A DNA stretch of 64,000 nucleotides from Burkholderiales bacterium (GCA_019745565.1 JAIESW010000016.1:62001-126000); one strand, 5' to 3'. Positions 33,827-42,220 are shown, counted from the stretch's first letter. Program-made: numbers and translations. The notes: generated by a model from the letters alone, not told the origin.

Positions 33827-35485
33827 ATGGAGGCAGTACGGGACGCGTCATCGCGCGCCGGCATGACCAGCACCGAGAAGCGCGTGATCATCGCATCGAG
33901 CCTCGGCACGGTGTTCGAGTGGTACGACTTCTTCCTGGTGGGGGCGCTCGCGGCCGACATCAGTCGGAATTTCTTCTCCGGCGTCGATCCGACCGTCGGC
34001 TTCATCCTCACGCTCTTGAGCTTCGCTGCCGGATTCGCAGTCCGCCCGCTTGGTGCCCTGGTCTTCGGGCGTCTGGGCGACATCGTCGGTCGCAAGCACA
34101 CGTTCCTGATCACCATCGTGCTGATGGGCATCGCCACGTTCGCCATCGGTCTGCTGCCCGGCTTCGCAGCCATCGGCATCGCGGCGCCGGCAATCTTCGT
34201 GGCCATGCGCATGCTGCAGGGGTTGGCCCTGGGCGGGGAATACGGTGGGGCGGTCACCTACGTCGCCGAGCATGCCCCGCACCGGCATCGCGGTTCATGG
34301 ACGTCGTGGATCCAGATCACTGCGTCGGCGGGGCTGCTCCTGTCCCTCGTGGTCATCCTCTCGTTGCGCTATGCCTTGGGCGAGACGCAGTTCGCGGCCT
34401 GGGGTTGGCGCCTGCCTTTCCTGTTCTCGATCGTGCTGCTGCTGATCTCCGTCTGGATCCGTCTCAAGTTGAGCGAATCGCCGGCGTTCGCGCGCATGAA
34501 GGCGGCCGGACATACCTCGAAGGCGCCCTTGTCCGAGGCGTTCGGGCGATGGCCGAACCTGCGTCTCGTCCTCATCGCCTTCTTCGGGCTGGCGATGGGA
34601 CAGGCGGTGGTCTGGTACACGGGACAGTTCTATTCGCTGTTCTTCCTGACCCAGGTGCTGAAGGTGCAGGGCACCACCGCCAACTGGCTGATCGTGACGG
34701 CCACGGTGCTGAGCACGCCGTTCTACTATCTGTTCGGTACGCTGTCCGACCGCATCGGCCGCAAGCCCGTCTTTCTCGCCGGTCTCATGCTGGGTGCCAC
34801 CTGCTTCATCCCGCTGTACCAGACGCTCACGCACTACGTGAATCCGGCGCTGGAACGGGCGCAAGCCGATGCGCCGGTCACCGTCTTCGCTGATCCGGCG
34901 GACTGCTCGGTCCAGTTCAACCCGGTCGGCACGGCCAGGTTCCAGACCTCGTGCGACATCGCGAAGAGCAGTCTCACCTCGGCGGGCGTGAGCTACGACA
35001 ACCTTGCCGCGCCGGCCGGAACCGTGGCGGAGGTCAGGATCGGTACGCGAACCGTCGCTGCGTACGACGGCCGCACGTCCGGAGCAACGGCCAGGAGCGC
35101 GGATTTCAAGGCGACCCTCACCGCCGCCTTGCGCGAGGCAGGCTACCCGGAAAAAGCGGACGACTCCGCCGTGAACCGGCCGATGGCGGTGCTGATCCTG
35201 CTTGCGCTGATGCTGTTCGGCACCATGACGTACGGACCGCTGGCCGCAATGCTGGTCGAGATGTTTCCGACGCGTATCCGCTACACCTCGCTCTCGCTGC
35301 CGTACCACGTCGGGATCGGCTGGTTCGGCGGTTTTCTTCCGGCCGCCGCGTTCGCGATCATGGCCGCCAGGGGCGACATCTACGCCGGCCTCTGGTACCC
35401 GGTCATCGTTGCGTCGGTCGCGTTCGTCGTCACGCTCGCGTTCATGCGAGAGACCAAGGACGTGGATATCTTTGCAGAGCGCTGA
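33827..35485 (+). CDS. MFS transporter, metabolite:H+ symporter (MHS) family, with periplasmic insertion
   Basis: A 552-residue inner-membrane protein; ATG 33827 follows GGGAGGAGG by 6 nt. MHS signatures: SSLGTVFEWYDFFLVGALA, AVRPLGALVFGRLGDIVGRKHTF, and RMLQGLALGGEYGGAVTYVAEHAP, with about 12 transmembrane helices. Between helices 8 and 9 (about residues 340-455) is a soluble stretch of roughly 110 residues with two Cys (ADPADCSVQF, TSCDIAKSSL). The usual length is about 430. Substrates in this family are dicarboxylates and similar acids; position right after the malonate fusion suggests malonate or a related acid. Confidence 0.9.
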   Translation: MEAVRDASSRAGMTSTEKRVIIASSLGTVFEWYDFFLVGALAADISRNFFSGVDPTVGFILTLLSFAAGFAVRPLGALVFGRLGDIVGRKHTFLITIVLMGIATFAIGLLPGFAAIGIAAPAIFVAMRMLQGLALGGEYGGAVTYVAEHAPHRHRGSWTSWIQITASAGLLLSLVVILSLRYALGETQFAAWGWRLPFLFSIVLLLISVWIRLKLSESPAFARMKAAGHTSKAPLSEAFGRWPNLRLVLIAFFGLAMGQAVVWYTGQFYSLFFLTQVLKVQGTTANWLIVTATVLSTPFYYLFGTLSDRIGRKPVFLAGLMLGATCFIPLYQTLTHYVNPALERAQADAPVTVFADPADCSVQFNPVGTARFQTSCDIAKSSLTSAGVSYDNLAAPAGTVAEVRIGTRTVAAYDGRTSGATARSADFKATLTAALREAGYPEKADDSAVNRPMAVLILLALMLFGTMTYGPLAAMLVEMFPTRIRYTSLSLPYHVGIGWFGGFLPAAAFAIMAARGDIYAGLWYPVIVASVAFVVTLAFMRETKDVDIFAER

Positions 35486-35506
35486 ACGGTCGCGTCGACG
35501 AGCGCT

Positions 35507-36544
35507 CTACGCGACCGCACCGCCGCACGACGATCCTGCCCCGGCGGTGCAGCCGTAGCAGTGATTCGCGGTGACGATGGCGCGACGACCCAGGGAGGCC
35601 GCGTCGAAATCGCGGATATGCCGCGGTACGCCGGCCGTGACCGGCAGGTCCAGCATCTGGTTGAAGTCGCAGTCGTACAGCGTGCCGTCCCAGCCGACGG
35701 AGATGGTGTTGCGGCACATCACCGCCCGGGCCGCCGCGGGATTGAAGGCGTTCGCGAGCCGCTCCATGTAGCCTTCGAAGTTGCCGCTCGCCAGCAGGAA
35801 CTCGAGAAACCGGCTGATCGGCATGTTGGTGATGGTGTAGAGATTGTTGAAGGTGATGCCGTGGGAGTGCGCGAGCTCGTGCCTGAACAGCGCTTCGATG
35901 CTTTTCTGCGCGGGCGGCAGGAAGGCGCCGACCGGGTTGTGCACCAGATTGAGCGTGAGCCCGCTGCCCTCGATACCGTAGCCGAGCGCGTTCAGCCGGC
36001 GCAGGGCCTCGACGGATTTCTCGAACACGCCCTCGCCGCGCTGTGCATCGGCTTGAGCCGGTCGAAAGTACGGCAGCGACGCGATGATCTCGACACGCTG
36101 CTCCGCGAGGAACTCCGCCAGCCGCTCCTGCGGTTTCACCAGCAGGACGCTCAGATTGCAGCGGTCCATGACGTGGCGGCCGAGCGCGCGCGCCTCCTGC
36201 ACCAGCCAGCGGAAGTTGGCGTTTAGTTCGGGGGCGCCGCCGGTGATGTCGACGGTGGGAATGTCGGTCCGGACCAGTGCGCGGATGCAGAGTTCCGCGG
36301 TCTCGCGGGTCATCTGCTCGGTGCGCTCCGGGCCCGCATCCACGTGGCAGTGACGGCAGGTCTGGTTGCAGAACTTGCCGACGTTGATCTGAAAGATCTC
36401 GATGCCGGTGGCCTCGAGCGGCAGCAGGCCGGCGCGGGCGACCCGCTCGTCGAAGCGGGGCCAGGAGCCCGGGCGTGCGAGCGTCTCCAGCTGCGTGCGA
36501 TTCGACGCGAGCGGTGCCTGCCTCGAGACCAGGGTCTGACCCAT
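35507..36544 (-). CDS. arsS: Arsenosugar biosynthesis radical SAM protein ArsS
   Basis: A 345-residue radical SAM enzyme. The cluster motif is C59-N-Q-T-C63-R-H-C66 (KFCNQTCRHCHVDAGP), followed by VDITGGAPELN. The C-terminal half has FNNLYTITNMPISRFL, GWDGTLYDCDFNQML and a terminal Cys-rich HCYGCTAGAGSSC. These match ArsS, which builds arsenosugar precursors from methylated arsenic and SAM. Its companion peroxidase-like gene is 25 nt upstream on the same strand. The arsenite methyltransferase ArsM is not in the window. Confidence 0.92.
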   Translation of the reverse strand: MGQTLVSRQAPLASNRTQLETLARPGSWPRFDERVARAGLLPLEATGIEIFQINVGKFCNQTCRHCHVDAGPERTEQMTRETAELCIRALVRTDIPTVDITGGAPELNANFRWLVQEARALGRHVMDRCNLSVLLVKPQERLAEFLAEQRVEIIASLPYFRPAQADAQRGEGVFEKSVEALRRLNALGYGIEGSGLTLNLVHNPVGAFLPPAQKSIEALFRHELAHSHGITFNNLYTITNMPISRFLEFLLASGNFEGYMERLANAFNPAAARAVMCRNTISVGWDGTLYDCDFNQMLDLPVTAGVPRHIRDFDAASLGRRAIVTANHCYGCTAGAGSSCGGAVA

Positions 36545-36569
36545 GTTCAGCTCTGCTCTGCGGCGACCG

Positions 36570-36902
36570 TCACATCGACAGTTTCTCGGCCACGTTGCGC
36601 ATCTGCACGCCGTGCACCAGCGAGGCGCCGCCGCGGATGGCGCAGGCGACGTGGGCCACTTCGGTCATCTCCTCGATGTTCGATCCCTGCTGCAGCGAGG
36701 CCTGGGTGTACGCATCGATGCAGTAGGGGCACTGCACCGCGTGCGAAACGCCCAGGGCGATCAGCGCCTTCTCGCGGGCGGTCAGCGCGCCTTCGGCGAA
36801 CACGGCGCCGTAGTAGGCCATGAACTTGTCCCACAGATCGGCGTTGCCCTTGCCCATGTCGGCGAACTTGCCGAGGTCGTGCGGATGGTAGTAGGTATCC
36901 AA
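36570..36902 (-). CDS. Arsenosugar biosynthesis-associated peroxidase-like protein (AhpD fold)
   Basis: A 110-residue carboxymuconolactone-decarboxylase/AhpD-like protein. Start is TTG 36902 with GGAG 6 nt upstream; no ATG fits. Redox pair C58-P-Y-C61 in HAVQCPYCIDAYTQ, with NIEEMTEVAHVACAIRGG behind it. Length and sequence fit the TIGR04169-type partner of ArsS. Small cytoplasmic thiol protein; its precise step in arsenosugar synthesis is unknown. First gene of the pair. Confidence 0.85.
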   Translation of the reverse strand: MDTYYHPHDLGKFADMGKGNADLWDKFMAYYGAVFAEGALTAREKALIALGVSHAVQCPYCIDAYTQASLQQGSNIEEMTEVAHVACAIRGGASLVHGVQMRNVAEKLSM

Positions 36903-37018
36903 TCGGATCTCCGGTCGTGCCGCGCGGCGGCGCTGCGCTGGCCCGTGGCAAGGTAGCGCATCGCATGATGGGCGCCAAGCCTGGCGGCAGGCTGCGTCGC
37001 ATCGCGTAACATGCGTTC

Positions 37019-37894
37019 ATGATCCAGTCGCGCTTCGTCGATCTCGTCAACGGTCAGCGCCTGCACTTGCTCGAAGCCGGTACCGGGCCGCTGCTGATCT
37101 TCCTCCACGGTTTTCCCGAGTTCTCGGGCATGTGGCGGCGGCAGCTCGAGCATTTCGGCCGGTCGCGCCACTGCGTCGCCCCGGACCAGCGTGGACACAA
37201 TCTGTCGTCCAAGCCGCCCGCGGTCCGCGACTACCGGGCCAAGCCGCTGGTGGAGGACGTCGTGCAGCTCGCCGCTGCGCTCGGTCACGAACGCTTCACG
37301 TTGATCGCCCACGACTGGGGCGGGGCGATCGCCTGGAACGTAGCGGCCTGGCATCCCGACTGGGTGGACAAGCTGGTGATTGTCAATGCTCCGCATCCGC
37401 TCACCTTCCTGCGCGAACTGAGAAGCAACGCGGCCCAGCAGCAGGCGAGCGCGTACATGACCCTGTTCCGCACCGACAAGGCCGAAGCGGTCCTGATGCA
37501 GGACGGCTTCCGGCGCCTGAAGCGGATGACCATCGAGCAATGGGGGGCGAACGGCGGGGACGCGTCGGAAGCGGTGGTCGCGGACTATGTGTCGGCCTGG
37601 AGCCAGCCGGGCGCGCTGACCGCCATGCTGAACTGGTACCGCGCCTCGCCGCTGCATCCGCCCGAGCCGGATGCGCCCCTGCCCGATCTGGACCCGGCGC
37701 TCTTTCACGTGCGCGTGCCCACGCTGGTGATCTGGGGCGAGCGCGATCAGGCGCTGCTGCCGCCGATTCTCGATGGGCTCGACGAGCACGTCGACGACCT
37801 GCAGGTGGAACGGATTCCGGATGCGTCCCATTGGGTCGTCCACGAGCGCGGCGATCGCGTGACCGCATCCATCGAGCGTTTCCTTGCCGCGTGA
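37019..37894 (+). CDS. Alpha/beta hydrolase, epoxide hydrolase-like
   Basis: A 291-residue protein. FLHGFPEFSGMWRRQ with the HGFPE oxyanion motif, nucleophile Asp99 in IAHDWGGAIAW, acid Asp in WGERDQALLP, and His in IPDASHWVVHE. Use of Asp as nucleophile in HDWGG points to epoxide hydrolases (haloalkane dehalogenases share it). Cytoplasmic. It is divergent from the arsenosugar pair and stands alone. Substrate unknown. Confidence 0.85.
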   Translation: MIQSRFVDLVNGQRLHLLEAGTGPLLIFLHGFPEFSGMWRRQLEHFGRSRHCVAPDQRGHNLSSKPPAVRDYRAKPLVEDVVQLAAALGHERFTLIAHDWGGAIAWNVAAWHPDWVDKLVIVNAPHPLTFLRELRSNAAQQQASAYMTLFRTDKAEAVLMQDGFRRLKRMTIEQWGANGGDASEAVVADYVSAWSQPGALTAMLNWYRASPLHPPEPDAPLPDLDPALFHVRVPTLVIWGERDQALLPPILDGLDEHVDDLQVERIPDASHWVVHERGDRVTASIERFLAA

Positions 37895-37924
37895 GATGAT
37901 CGACCAGCTTCCCGTGAGTCGCCC

Positions 37925-38239
37925 ATGATGACTTTCCGCTTCCTTCTCGCAGCACTCGCGCTGATGTCCGGTGCAGTCGTCGATGCCGCACAGGATTGCA
38001 GCCGACCCAAGAGCAACGTCGAACGACTCATCTGTTCCAACGATCGGGTGAGCGAGGCCAACGAGCGCCTCGCGTTCTCGTTCTTCCTCAAGTACCGGCG
38101 TACGCCCAACGACGAGCTGCGCGAAAGCATCCGGCTGGAACAGCGCGACTGGGAGACGAAGGTGCGCGATGCCTGCGAGGACGTGCCGTGCCTGCTGCGG
38201 GCCTACGAGGAACGCACGCTCTACCTCGACCAGAATTAG
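37925..38239 (+). CDS. LprI-like (DUF1311) secreted protein
   Basis: A 104-residue protein with signal peptide MMTFRFLLAALALMSGAVVDA (ATG 37925 or 37928). The mature domain has the DUF1311/LprI pattern: four Cys in C-SRPKSNVERLIC and CEDVPC, with LRESIRLEQRDWETKVRDAC between. LprI of mycobacteria inhibits lysozyme; other members are of unknown role. Periplasmic or secreted. Confidence 0.82.
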   Translation: MMTFRFLLAALALMSGAVVDAAQDCSRPKSNVERLICSNDRVSEANERLAFSFFLKYRRTPNDELRESIRLEQRDWETKVRDACEDVPCLLRAYEERTLYLDQN

Positions 38240-38257
38240 GATGAACGGAAGCTATCA

Positions 38258-38317
38258 ACGCGGCGGACGCTGGGGAAACCCCAACCTTTGCCTCTGGGAT
38301 TTGGCCTTCCGCCGCGT
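38258..38317. repeat. Intergenic hairpin between the LprI-like gene and mfnB
   Basis: Perfect 10-bp arms ACGCGGCGGA (38258-38267) and TCCGCCGCGT (38308-38317), with an inner GGGGAAACCCC hairpin at 38271-38281. It lies in the 120-nt leader of the methylofuran gene mfnB. No T-tract follows, so it is not a simple terminator. A structured mRNA leader or a dispersed repeat are the options. Confidence 0.6.
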
Positions 38318-38359
38318 CCCCCGCGCTGAGAGCTTTGGGTTTGTCAGTCCCCGGCCGAC

Positions 38360-39082
38360 ATGAAAGTCCTGGTAAGTCCCGAGACGCTCGACGAGGCACG
38401 CGCCGCCTTCGACGGCGGTGCCGACATCATCGACGTCAAGAACGTGGAAGAGGGCGCGCTCGGCGCCAACTATCCCTGGGTGATCCGCGAGATCGTGCAG
38501 GGCATCGGTCCCGGCGCCGTCTTCGCGGCGTCCATCGGCGATCTGGGTCATGAACCCGGCAACGCCGCGCTCGCGGCTCTCGGGGCCGTCGTGAGCGGTG
38601 CCCGCTACGTCAAGGCGGGCCTGTACGGGGTGCGCTCGGTGGCGGAGGGGACTGCCGTGATGGCTGCAGTGAGGCGCGCGTGCAAGGAACGCGCGCCCGA
38701 GACCATGGTCGTTGCCGCGGGGTATGCCGACCGGGAGCGATTCGGCGGCATCGACCCTGCCGCCGTGGTCGAGGTCGCGCAGGCGGCGCAGTGCGACGTG
38801 GTGATGCTCGACACCGCGGTCAAGGATGGCCGCACGTTGTTCGATGCGCTCGACGCCGCACAGCTCCGCACCTTCGTCGATGCGGGCCATCGCGCCGGAC
38901 TCACCGTGGCGCTGGCCGGTTCGATCCGCTTCGAGGACATCGCGCGCGTGGCGGCTGCGGGTGCCGACATCATCGGCGTGCGCGGTGGGGTCTGCATCGC
39001 GAACGATCGCACGACACGAATCGACGCCGCTCGCGTACGTCGCTTCACGCAGCGCTGCCGCGAACTGGCCCATGCCGCGTGA
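38360..39082 (+). CDS. mfnB: (5-formylfuran-3-yl)methyl phosphate synthase (MfnB)
   Basis: A 240-residue TIM-barrel protein. Marks: MKVLVSPETLDEARAAFDGGADIIDVKN with the Schiff-base-type Lys, LGANYPWVIREIV, VKAGLYGV, VAAGYADRERFGGIDP, and VMLDTAVKDGRTLFD. MfnB joins two triose phosphates into the furan ring of methanofuran; in methylotrophs the product is methylofuran, the carrier of the Fhc complex. Full length. It is followed by folK with 11 nt overlap. Confidence 0.92.
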   Translation: MKVLVSPETLDEARAAFDGGADIIDVKNVEEGALGANYPWVIREIVQGIGPGAVFAASIGDLGHEPGNAALAALGAVVSGARYVKAGLYGVRSVAEGTAVMAAVRRACKERAPETMVVAAGYADRERFGGIDPAAVVEVAQAAQCDVVMLDTAVKDGRTLFDALDAAQLRTFVDAGHRAGLTVALAGSIRFEDIARVAAAGADIIGVRGGVCIANDRTTRIDAARVRRFTQRCRELAHAA

Positions 39083-39575
39083 AGCGCCGGTCCGGGCCTA
39101 CGTGGGGCTCGGATCGAATCTCTCGGTGCCGTTGCAGCAGATGGCGAGTGCGCTCGACGCTCTGGCGGCACTGCCCGATACGCACGTGGTCCGCGCATCG
39201 TCGTTCTACCGGACCGCCCCGGTGGGCTACGCGGGTCAACCCGACTTCGTCAATGCCGTGGTCGCCATCGATACGGGGCTCGCGCCGCGCGCATTGCTCG
39301 ACGCGCTGCTCGCCATCGAACGTGAGCACGGCCGCGTGCGTACGGTGCCCAACGGACCCAGAACCCTCGATCTCGACCTGCTCGCCTACGGTGACGTGCA
39401 GTTGAACGAGCCCGGTCTGACGATACCCCATCCACGCATGCACGAACGCGCTTTCGTCATGGTGCCGCTCGCGGAGATCGCGCCGGACTTCGATGCGGCG
39501 GGACACGGCACGGCCGGTCGGTTGGCCCGAACGCTCGCTGCAGAGCAACGGGTGGAACGGATCGCGACCGACTGA
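39072..39575 (+). CDS. folK: FolK-like hydroxymethyldihydropterin pyrophosphokinase
   Basis: A 167-residue protein from ATG 39072, overlapping mfnB by 11 nt. Marks: YVGLGSNLSVPLQQM, SSFYRTAPVGYAGQPDFVNAVV, GPRTLDLDLLAYGDV, and PHPRMHERAFVMVPLAEI. The enzyme transfers pyrophosphate from ATP to 6-hydroxymethyl-dihydropterin. Linkage to mfnB in the C1 island suggests it serves H4MPT pterin synthesis; it may be a second copy beside the housekeeping folate gene. Confidence 0.9.
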   Translation: MPREAPVRAYVGLGSNLSVPLQQMASALDALAALPDTHVVRASSFYRTAPVGYAGQPDFVNAVVAIDTGLAPRALLDALLAIEREHGRVRTVPNGPRTLDLDLLAYGDVQLNEPGLTIPHPRMHERAFVMVPLAEIAPDFDAAGHGTAGRLARTLAAEQRVERIATD

Positions 39576-39584
39576 GGGTGGCCG

Positions 39585-40169
39585 TCAGGAGAGACGCGCC
39601 AGCGCCGCGTCGACGCCGGAGACGATGCGCCAACGGAAGCGCCTGTCGGCGACATAGTGAGGAAAGCAGGGGTCCACGATGCCGGCGGCCGCCAGAGCGT
39701 TTGCATCGTGCTCCAGCGATGCCGGAACGGCGCACGACTTCACTACCAGCAGTTCTGCCGCGTCCAGGTGGTTCGCAAGCCAGGCCGAGAGGCTGTCGGA
39801 GGTCATGTCCCAACTTGCCGGGACGTCCGGTGCCGGGTCGACGAGTGCGACCGGCAACCAGATGGGCGTCAGGGCGCGCTGCCAGGCGTGCTCGAACTCC
39901 GCGATCGTGCTCGCGCACGTGAAACGCGCCGCAACGGAGGCCAGCGCGCGTGCCGACATCTCCATGGCGGCAAGCGCGAGGTGATGCGCCGTGACATCGG
40001 TGAACCCGAGCTCCTGCTGGGCAGTGCGCACCGCGTCGGCGAAGGCGCCGCCACCCGCGACGACAACGCAGCGACGCTGCGAAGCCGCTGGCCAGGACTG
40101 CAGCAGGCGGACCGCGGCGTCCGAGCGCATCAGACTCCCGCCCACCTTGACGACGAGGACGCCGCTCAC
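39585..40169 (-). CDS. Amino acid kinase family protein (MfnE-like furan phosphate kinase)
   Basis: A 194-residue protein from GTG 40169, overlapping the upstream gene by 4 nt (GTGA). The N-terminus LVVKVGGSLM is the amino acid kinase motif; VVVAGGGAFADAVR follows, and WDMTSDSLSAWLAN is the nucleotide region. In methanogens MfnE phosphorylates aminomethylfuranmethyl phosphate to the diphosphate. The position beside mfnB- and mfnF-like genes supports the same role here in methylofuran synthesis. Confidence 0.82.
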   Translation of the reverse strand: MSGVLVVKVGGSLMRSDAAVRLLQSWPAASQRRCVVVAGGGAFADAVRTAQQELGFTDVTAHHLALAAMEMSARALASVAARFTCASTIAEFEHAWQRALTPIWLPVALVDPAPDVPASWDMTSDSLSAWLANHLDAAELLVVKSCAVPASLEHDANALAAAGIVDPCFPHYVADRRFRWRIVSGVDAALARLS

Positions 40170-41191
40170 GCCGTTCGCTGCGCCAGACGCGCGACCGCAT
40201 AGGCGGGCCCGCAGACGTCCACGGCCGGTGCGTCCTCGGCGCCCATGCCGACCAGCGTCGCGAAATCGAGGAAGCGGCGATCGAGGGCGGCGGCGAGCTT
40301 CGCTGCCAGGAAACTGCCGACGCCGAGACCGACTACGGATGCGTCGGGTCCGATCCGTCCGCGGGCAAGCTGGCGGTCGCAGGCGGTGCGCAGGAGCCGC
40401 TCCTGCGCGCGCGCGAACCAGGCCGCCAGGGCCAGCCATTCGTTCTCGCCGGCGGCATTCGCGTCGAGGCCGACCATGCGGGCGAGCCGCGCGATGCTCT
40501 CGGTCCTCGATTTTCCGCGGCCGTCGGCGGTGTCCGCGTGATCGAAGGTCGGATCGAGTTCACCGCGAATGCGGTAGAGATCGCCCGAAGTTGCGAAGTG
40601 CTCGGCCATCACGCCGACCTCACGCCCGCGGAACGGCACCTGTTGCGCGAGCGCCATCAGGGGCGTGCGCACCACGCCGGTATAGATCAGTGTGCCCGCC
40701 GCGAGTCGCTCGTGGTCGTCCTGGGGCGGGTCGACCGGTTGGCCGCCCGCCACCAGCATCAGATCGGTCGTGGTGCTCCCGATGTCGAGCACGAGCGCGT
40801 CGTCCAAGAGGCTCGCGGTCAGCAGCAGCGTGGCGCGCCAGTTGGCGGATGCCACGTCGTCCCAGCGTTCGCGCGCCGTCGCCATGGTCGTGAAGCCCGT
40901 GCCGTCGAAGACCAGGACATCGCGAGGCAGGACGACACTGCCGAAGGTCTCGAGAATCGCGGTCACGCCGGCGGCCCGGTCCGCGAAATGATCGACCAGC
41001 TCGCCGGTCATGGTGACGGCGTGTCGGTGGTCGCGGGCATCGGCCGCACCCAGCGACTGCAACGCGCGCGCGAGTTCGTCGGGGCCGAGCCACAGGCGGC
41101 AAGGCGCCTGCACCGCGCGCACCAGTCGTCCCTGCTCGTCGAGCACGGCAAGCTTGACGTGTGCACCCCCCAGGTCCCACCCGAAGATCAT
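40166..41191 (-). CDS. H4MPT-linked C1 transfer protein (MfnF-like, hydantoinase/ASKHA fold)
   Basis: A 341-residue protein of the ASKHA/hydantoinase-A-like group. MIFGWDLGGAHVKLAVLDEQG is the phosphate-1 motif, VTMTGELVDHF, and LVLDIGSTTTDLMLVAGGQ is the second. It matches the family (TIGR03123) always found in H4MPT gene clusters; the archaeal member MfnF couples tyramine-glutamate to the furan moiety. The upstream ATP-grasp gene ends 18 nt before its start. Confidence 0.85.
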   Translation of the reverse strand: MIFGWDLGGAHVKLAVLDEQGRLVRAVQAPCRLWLGPDELARALQSLGAADARDHRHAVTMTGELVDHFADRAAGVTAILETFGSVVLPRDVLVFDGTGFTTMATARERWDDVASANWRATLLLTASLLDDALVLDIGSTTTDLMLVAGGQPVDPPQDDHERLAAGTLIYTGVVRTPLMALAQQVPFRGREVGVMAEHFATSGDLYRIRGELDPTFDHADTADGRGKSRTESIARLARMVGLDANAAGENEWLALAAWFARAQERLLRTACDRQLARGRIGPDASVVGLGVGSFLAAKLAAALDRRFLDFATLVGMGAEDAPAVDVCGPAYAVARLAQRTA

Positions 41192-41209
41192 GGGATGCGA
41201 ACGCCCGTC

Positions 41210-42202
41210 TCAGTCCGGCAGTTCGACGTCGATGCTGGTGCTGCTGCGCATGGGCATCTCGAACGTACCGTCGTCGCCGAGCAGATCCAGCACGAGCTTT
41301 GCGGGATTGAAGCCCAGCGCGGCGCGCAGGCCGACCCAGGACGTGGTGAGGCGCGGATTGATGTCCACCACCCGCGGACTGTCCTCCGACAGGATGACGT
41401 CGATCCCGAAGTAGCCCGCGAGCCCCGGCAGCGCGCGCGCGATCCGGGTGACCAGCGCGGCGAACATCCCGTCCGAATCGGGCAGCGCATTGACCTGGGT
41501 ACCGGTGTAGGAAAACACGCCGTCGCGCACCTGCACGCGCTGCCGGTTCACGCACAGGAGCCAGCCGATGCCGCCGCGCGCCAGCGCGCACAGGCTGAGC
41601 GGTTCGCCGCCGACGTAGGGCTGCAGCACGAAGCGGGCGGCGTCGGGTCGCGAGGCGATCCAGCGTTGTGCGTGGTCGGCCTGGGTGAAGAGCCGCGTGT
41701 GCTCGCAGCCGCAGCCGTCGTCGGGTTTGGCGACCCACGGACCGCCGAGGGATGGATGGGGTTCGTCCGGCCGGAATGTCGGCACCGAAGCGATGCCGTG
41801 CTGGACCAGGAGCCGGTGGGTTTCGCGCTTGCTGGCGGCGATGCGGACGGTCTCCGGATCGGTGCCGATCAGGCGCCGGCCCGCGTCCAGGATGGAACGC
41901 GAGAGCTGCTCGAGCTCGCCGCCGGTCTCGGGTGCGATCGGCCAGACCGCATCCGACGATTCGATGAGGGCACGCATGGCTGCCCGCCAGCGGGGGGCGT
42001 CGCGCACGATCTCGGACTGGGTCGCCGCGATCGGCGGTGCGACACGATGGTCATAGAGCGTCACGACCTGCACCCCGGGAACGCGGATCAGGTCGCGCAC
42101 GAGCGCATCGCGCATCATGCGACCCTCCAGGGCGAGCGAGGCGGGGATCGGTACGCCGAGCATACCCCCCCCGGTGATATGCTCGTACGCAAATATGTTC
42201 AT
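41210..42202 (-). CDS. ATP-grasp ligase, MfnD-like (methylofuran side chain)
   Basis: A 330-residue protein from ATG 42202 (MNIFAYEHITGGGMLG). ATP-grasp elements: RLIGTDPETVRIAASKRETHRLL, WVAKPDDGCGCEHTRLF (lysine and glycine-rich loop), FGIDVILSEDSPRVVDINPRLTTSWVGL (metal ligands Asp, Glu-type and Asn). MfnD of methanogens ligates glutamate to tyramine; the methylotroph cofactor carries glutamates and tyrosine, so a glutamate-ligase role is expected. First of a three-gene minus-strand operon. Confidence 0.82.
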   Translation of the reverse strand: MNIFAYEHITGGGMLGVPIPASLALEGRMMRDALVRDLIRVPGVQVVTLYDHRVAPPIAATQSEIVRDAPRWRAAMRALIESSDAVWPIAPETGGELEQLSRSILDAGRRLIGTDPETVRIAASKRETHRLLVQHGIASVPTFRPDEPHPSLGGPWVAKPDDGCGCEHTRLFTQADHAQRWIASRPDAARFVLQPYVGGEPLSLCALARGGIGWLLCVNRQRVQVRDGVFSYTGTQVNALPDSDGMFAALVTRIARALPGLAGYFGIDVILSEDSPRVVDINPRLTTSWVGLRAALGFNPAKLVLDLLGDDGTFEMPMRSSTSIDVELPD

Positions 42203-42220
42203 CGAACGTCCCGGTGGCGC

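Noticed and set aside
30667..34257. A 1196-codon open frame on the minus strand
   Set aside because: It is antisense to the malonate fusion and MHS genes; its sequence is Arg/His/Pro-rich without domains, as expected for the complement of high-GC coding DNA.
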